57,219 bases of DNA from Gnetum montanum (lineage: Eukaryota; Streptophyta; Gnetopsida; Gnetales; Gnetaceae). Positions 56,080 to 57,219 of this stretch are shown here, in pieces (positions within the stretch are counted from its first letter, which is position 1; each line of letters begins with the position of its first letter). Made by a program: the position numbers and the translations under genes. The stretch covers positions 3,427-60,645 of the forward strand of contig MNCI01001444.1 of assembly GCA_015680685.1 (NCBI GenBank), in the 5' to 3' direction. The notes under the pieces are model-generated. The model made no database searches. It was not told the origin of the DNA and saw only the letters and a list, made by a program, of their open reading frames with translations.

Positions 56080-57154
56080 TAAAAATCTAAAGAAACCTTT
56101 ACAAGGTTTGTGCCAACAACTTGGTTCAATGGTGTGTGCCTAGTGTTGATCAACTACAGATCCTCTAGGGTGACCATGAAGATCCTTATAGGAGCCCTTA
56201 TGCAGGAAAGAGGATAGCTATGAAGATCCTCATGTCAATATATTTTTGGCCAATAATATTCAAGGATGCTCACCAATTTTTCTATTTGTGCAAGCACTGC
56301 CAAAGAGATGGAGGAATGATGGTCCAAATGGAAGGGCTTCAATAGTGGATCCAACAATTAGAGCCCTTTGACTTCATGGGATCCATCACTCCCATGTCAA
56401 ATGCAAAGGCTTACATCATCATCATTGTTGACTACTACATGAAATGGGTTGAATCTATAGTTATTGTTGATTGTTCATCTTCCAATATAGCATGGTTTGT
56501 TCAGCAAAATGTGGTAAATAGGTTTGATGTGCCAAGGGCACTTATTTCTAACAATGAAACTCACTTCACTATCTACTTTTCGAAAGCTAATGCAACACTT
56601 AGAGGTACAACACAAACTAACAACCCCCTATCACCCCCAAGCTAATGGATATGTTGAGGTTGCTAATAGGGAGATAAGCAAGATCCTAACATGAATCCTT
56701 AGGTGATATAGGAAGGACTATAGTACAAAACTTAATAATGCTCTTTGGGCTTATCAATCAACCTGAAAACTTCCTATAGGCTATTCTCCTTATGAGTTGG
56801 TGTATAGAAAACTACCAACACTTCCACTCCAAGCTAAGCTTCATACAATTTCAGCCACCTGTGAGCTTGACCTTAACCTTAGTCTAGCATAGAAAGAACA
56901 CCTAATGATACTAAATGTGCTAGATGAAAACTGACAAGTAGCCTTGACAATGAATAAAGTGTATAAGGCACACTCCAAACAATGTCATGGTGCATAGATA
57001 AAAAGAGTTAAATTCCAACCTAGCAATAAGATCCTTTATTGGAACCCCATGCATATATAACAATGTACTAAGTTTCAAATGCTATGGAAAGGACCTTACA
57101 TCGTTCATGGAACTTTTCCTTCTAGTTCCATGACCATTTACCATCCATTATATC
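56080..57154 (+). pseudogene. Integrase, copy C, truncated
   Basis: CKHCQRDGG marks the end of the zinc module. The core shows FDFMGSITPM (first Asp present), ISNNETHF where Asn replaces the second Asp (AAC at 56550-56552), and NGYVEVANREI with the Glu. The TAG at 56343-56345 after GLQ matches the TAG of copy A. The C-terminal GPYIVHGTFPSS segment is cut at 57154 by the following LTR. Confidence 0.82.
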
Positions 57155-57219
57155 TGATGAGACGCGACATGCACTGGGCCGCGATACCGCGTCCCGCCGC
57201 CATATCTATAAATAAGAGG
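57155..57219 (+). mobile_element. Start of a B-family LTR, CpG-rich, continuing beyond the window
   Basis: It begins TGATGAGACGCGACATGC and reaches CATATCTATAAATAAGAGG, the same TATA region as in the B LTR (minus strand, 43564-43583). It has eight CpGs in the 52 bp before the TATA box, unlike the decayed B copies. No polypurine tract precedes it, and it interrupts integrase of copy C, so it is the 5' LTR or a solo LTR of a separate, younger insertion. Confidence 0.75.
57207..57214 (+). promoter_or_regulatory. TATA box of the 57155 LTR
   Basis: TATAAATA, 52 bp after the LTR start, identical in sequence and context to that of element B. Confidence 0.65.

Larger units (their letters stand above)
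52000..57154 (+). mobile_element. Athila-like Ty3 element, copy C
   Basis: Gag, protease, RT, RNase H and integrase of the A/B family in order. The 5' end of gag and the 5' LTR are not recognisable; unrelated open sequence (51787-52010) precedes it. The 3' end is cut at 57155 inside the post-integrase coding region by a TGATGAG LTR. Confidence 0.82.

Noticed and set aside
1-57219. tRNA, rRNA, riboswitch or bacterial operon content
   Set aside because: None seen by eye on either strand; the content is plant retrotransposon throughout.

Overview
The window is nuclear DNA of a land plant, most likely one with a large, repeat-rich genome. I find no intact host gene, no tRNA or rRNA gene, and nothing bacterial. 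Nearly everything recognisable is a decayed retrotransposon of plant lineages: Ty3/gypsy elements of Tat/Ogre type (extra aRNH domain), Athila-like type (tRNA-Asp primer site, FLDGYSGY reverse transcriptase) and chromovirus-like type (tRNA-iMet primer site), plus one LINE. Stops inside the pol and gag relics fall mostly at Gln, Trp or Arg codons, as expected when methylated cytosines decay in silenced DNA. The species cannot be fixed from this sequence.

Layout. 1-4717 (+): 3' part of a Tat element (aRNH, integrase, tandem-repeat 3' UTR, 1.6-kb LTR), which has jumped into the RNase H of a minus-strand chromovirus-like element (4718-7330). That element is joined head-to-tail through one LTR (about 7331-8288) to the RNase H/integrase end of a second copy (8341-9872). 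9.9-14.9 kb is AT-rich and mostly unrecognised, with an LTR-like relic near 11.25-11.95 kb. 14.9-21.8 kb (+): Athila-like copy A, with gag, protease, RT, RNase H, integrase and 3' UTR. Its 3' UTR is cut by a ~3.2-kb insertion and resumes at 25.03-25.53 kb. The insertion holds a GC-richer gene-like island, an LTR-like promoter and a 408-base assembly gap. 26.6-30.3 kb (+): 3' end of element E, with a putative plant-transposon/coiled-coil ORF, polypurine tract and LTR.

33.9-36.1 kb and 43.7-44.4 kb (+): one LINE split by element B (36113-43688, minus). B is structurally complete: two LTRs, TSD GTTAG, tRNA-Asp primer site, polypurine tract. It encodes only gag and protease. 44.4-46.1 kb (+): chromovirus-like integrase and LTR. 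46.1-49.3 kb (minus): Tat-type gag and protease. 52.0-57.15 kb (+): Athila-like copy C, whose 3' end is cut at 57155 by a CpG-rich LTR of the B family that runs off the window.

The elements do not form a host pathway; they record successive insertions. The points most worth following are LTRs that carry dense short-motif arrays (GCGTATACGC palindromes, TGTCTC auxin-response-type sites, CACTTG/CAACTG sites, GATATCGCG palindromes), the gag-protease-only element B, and copies A and C sharing the same integrase active-site change and the same nonsense codon.
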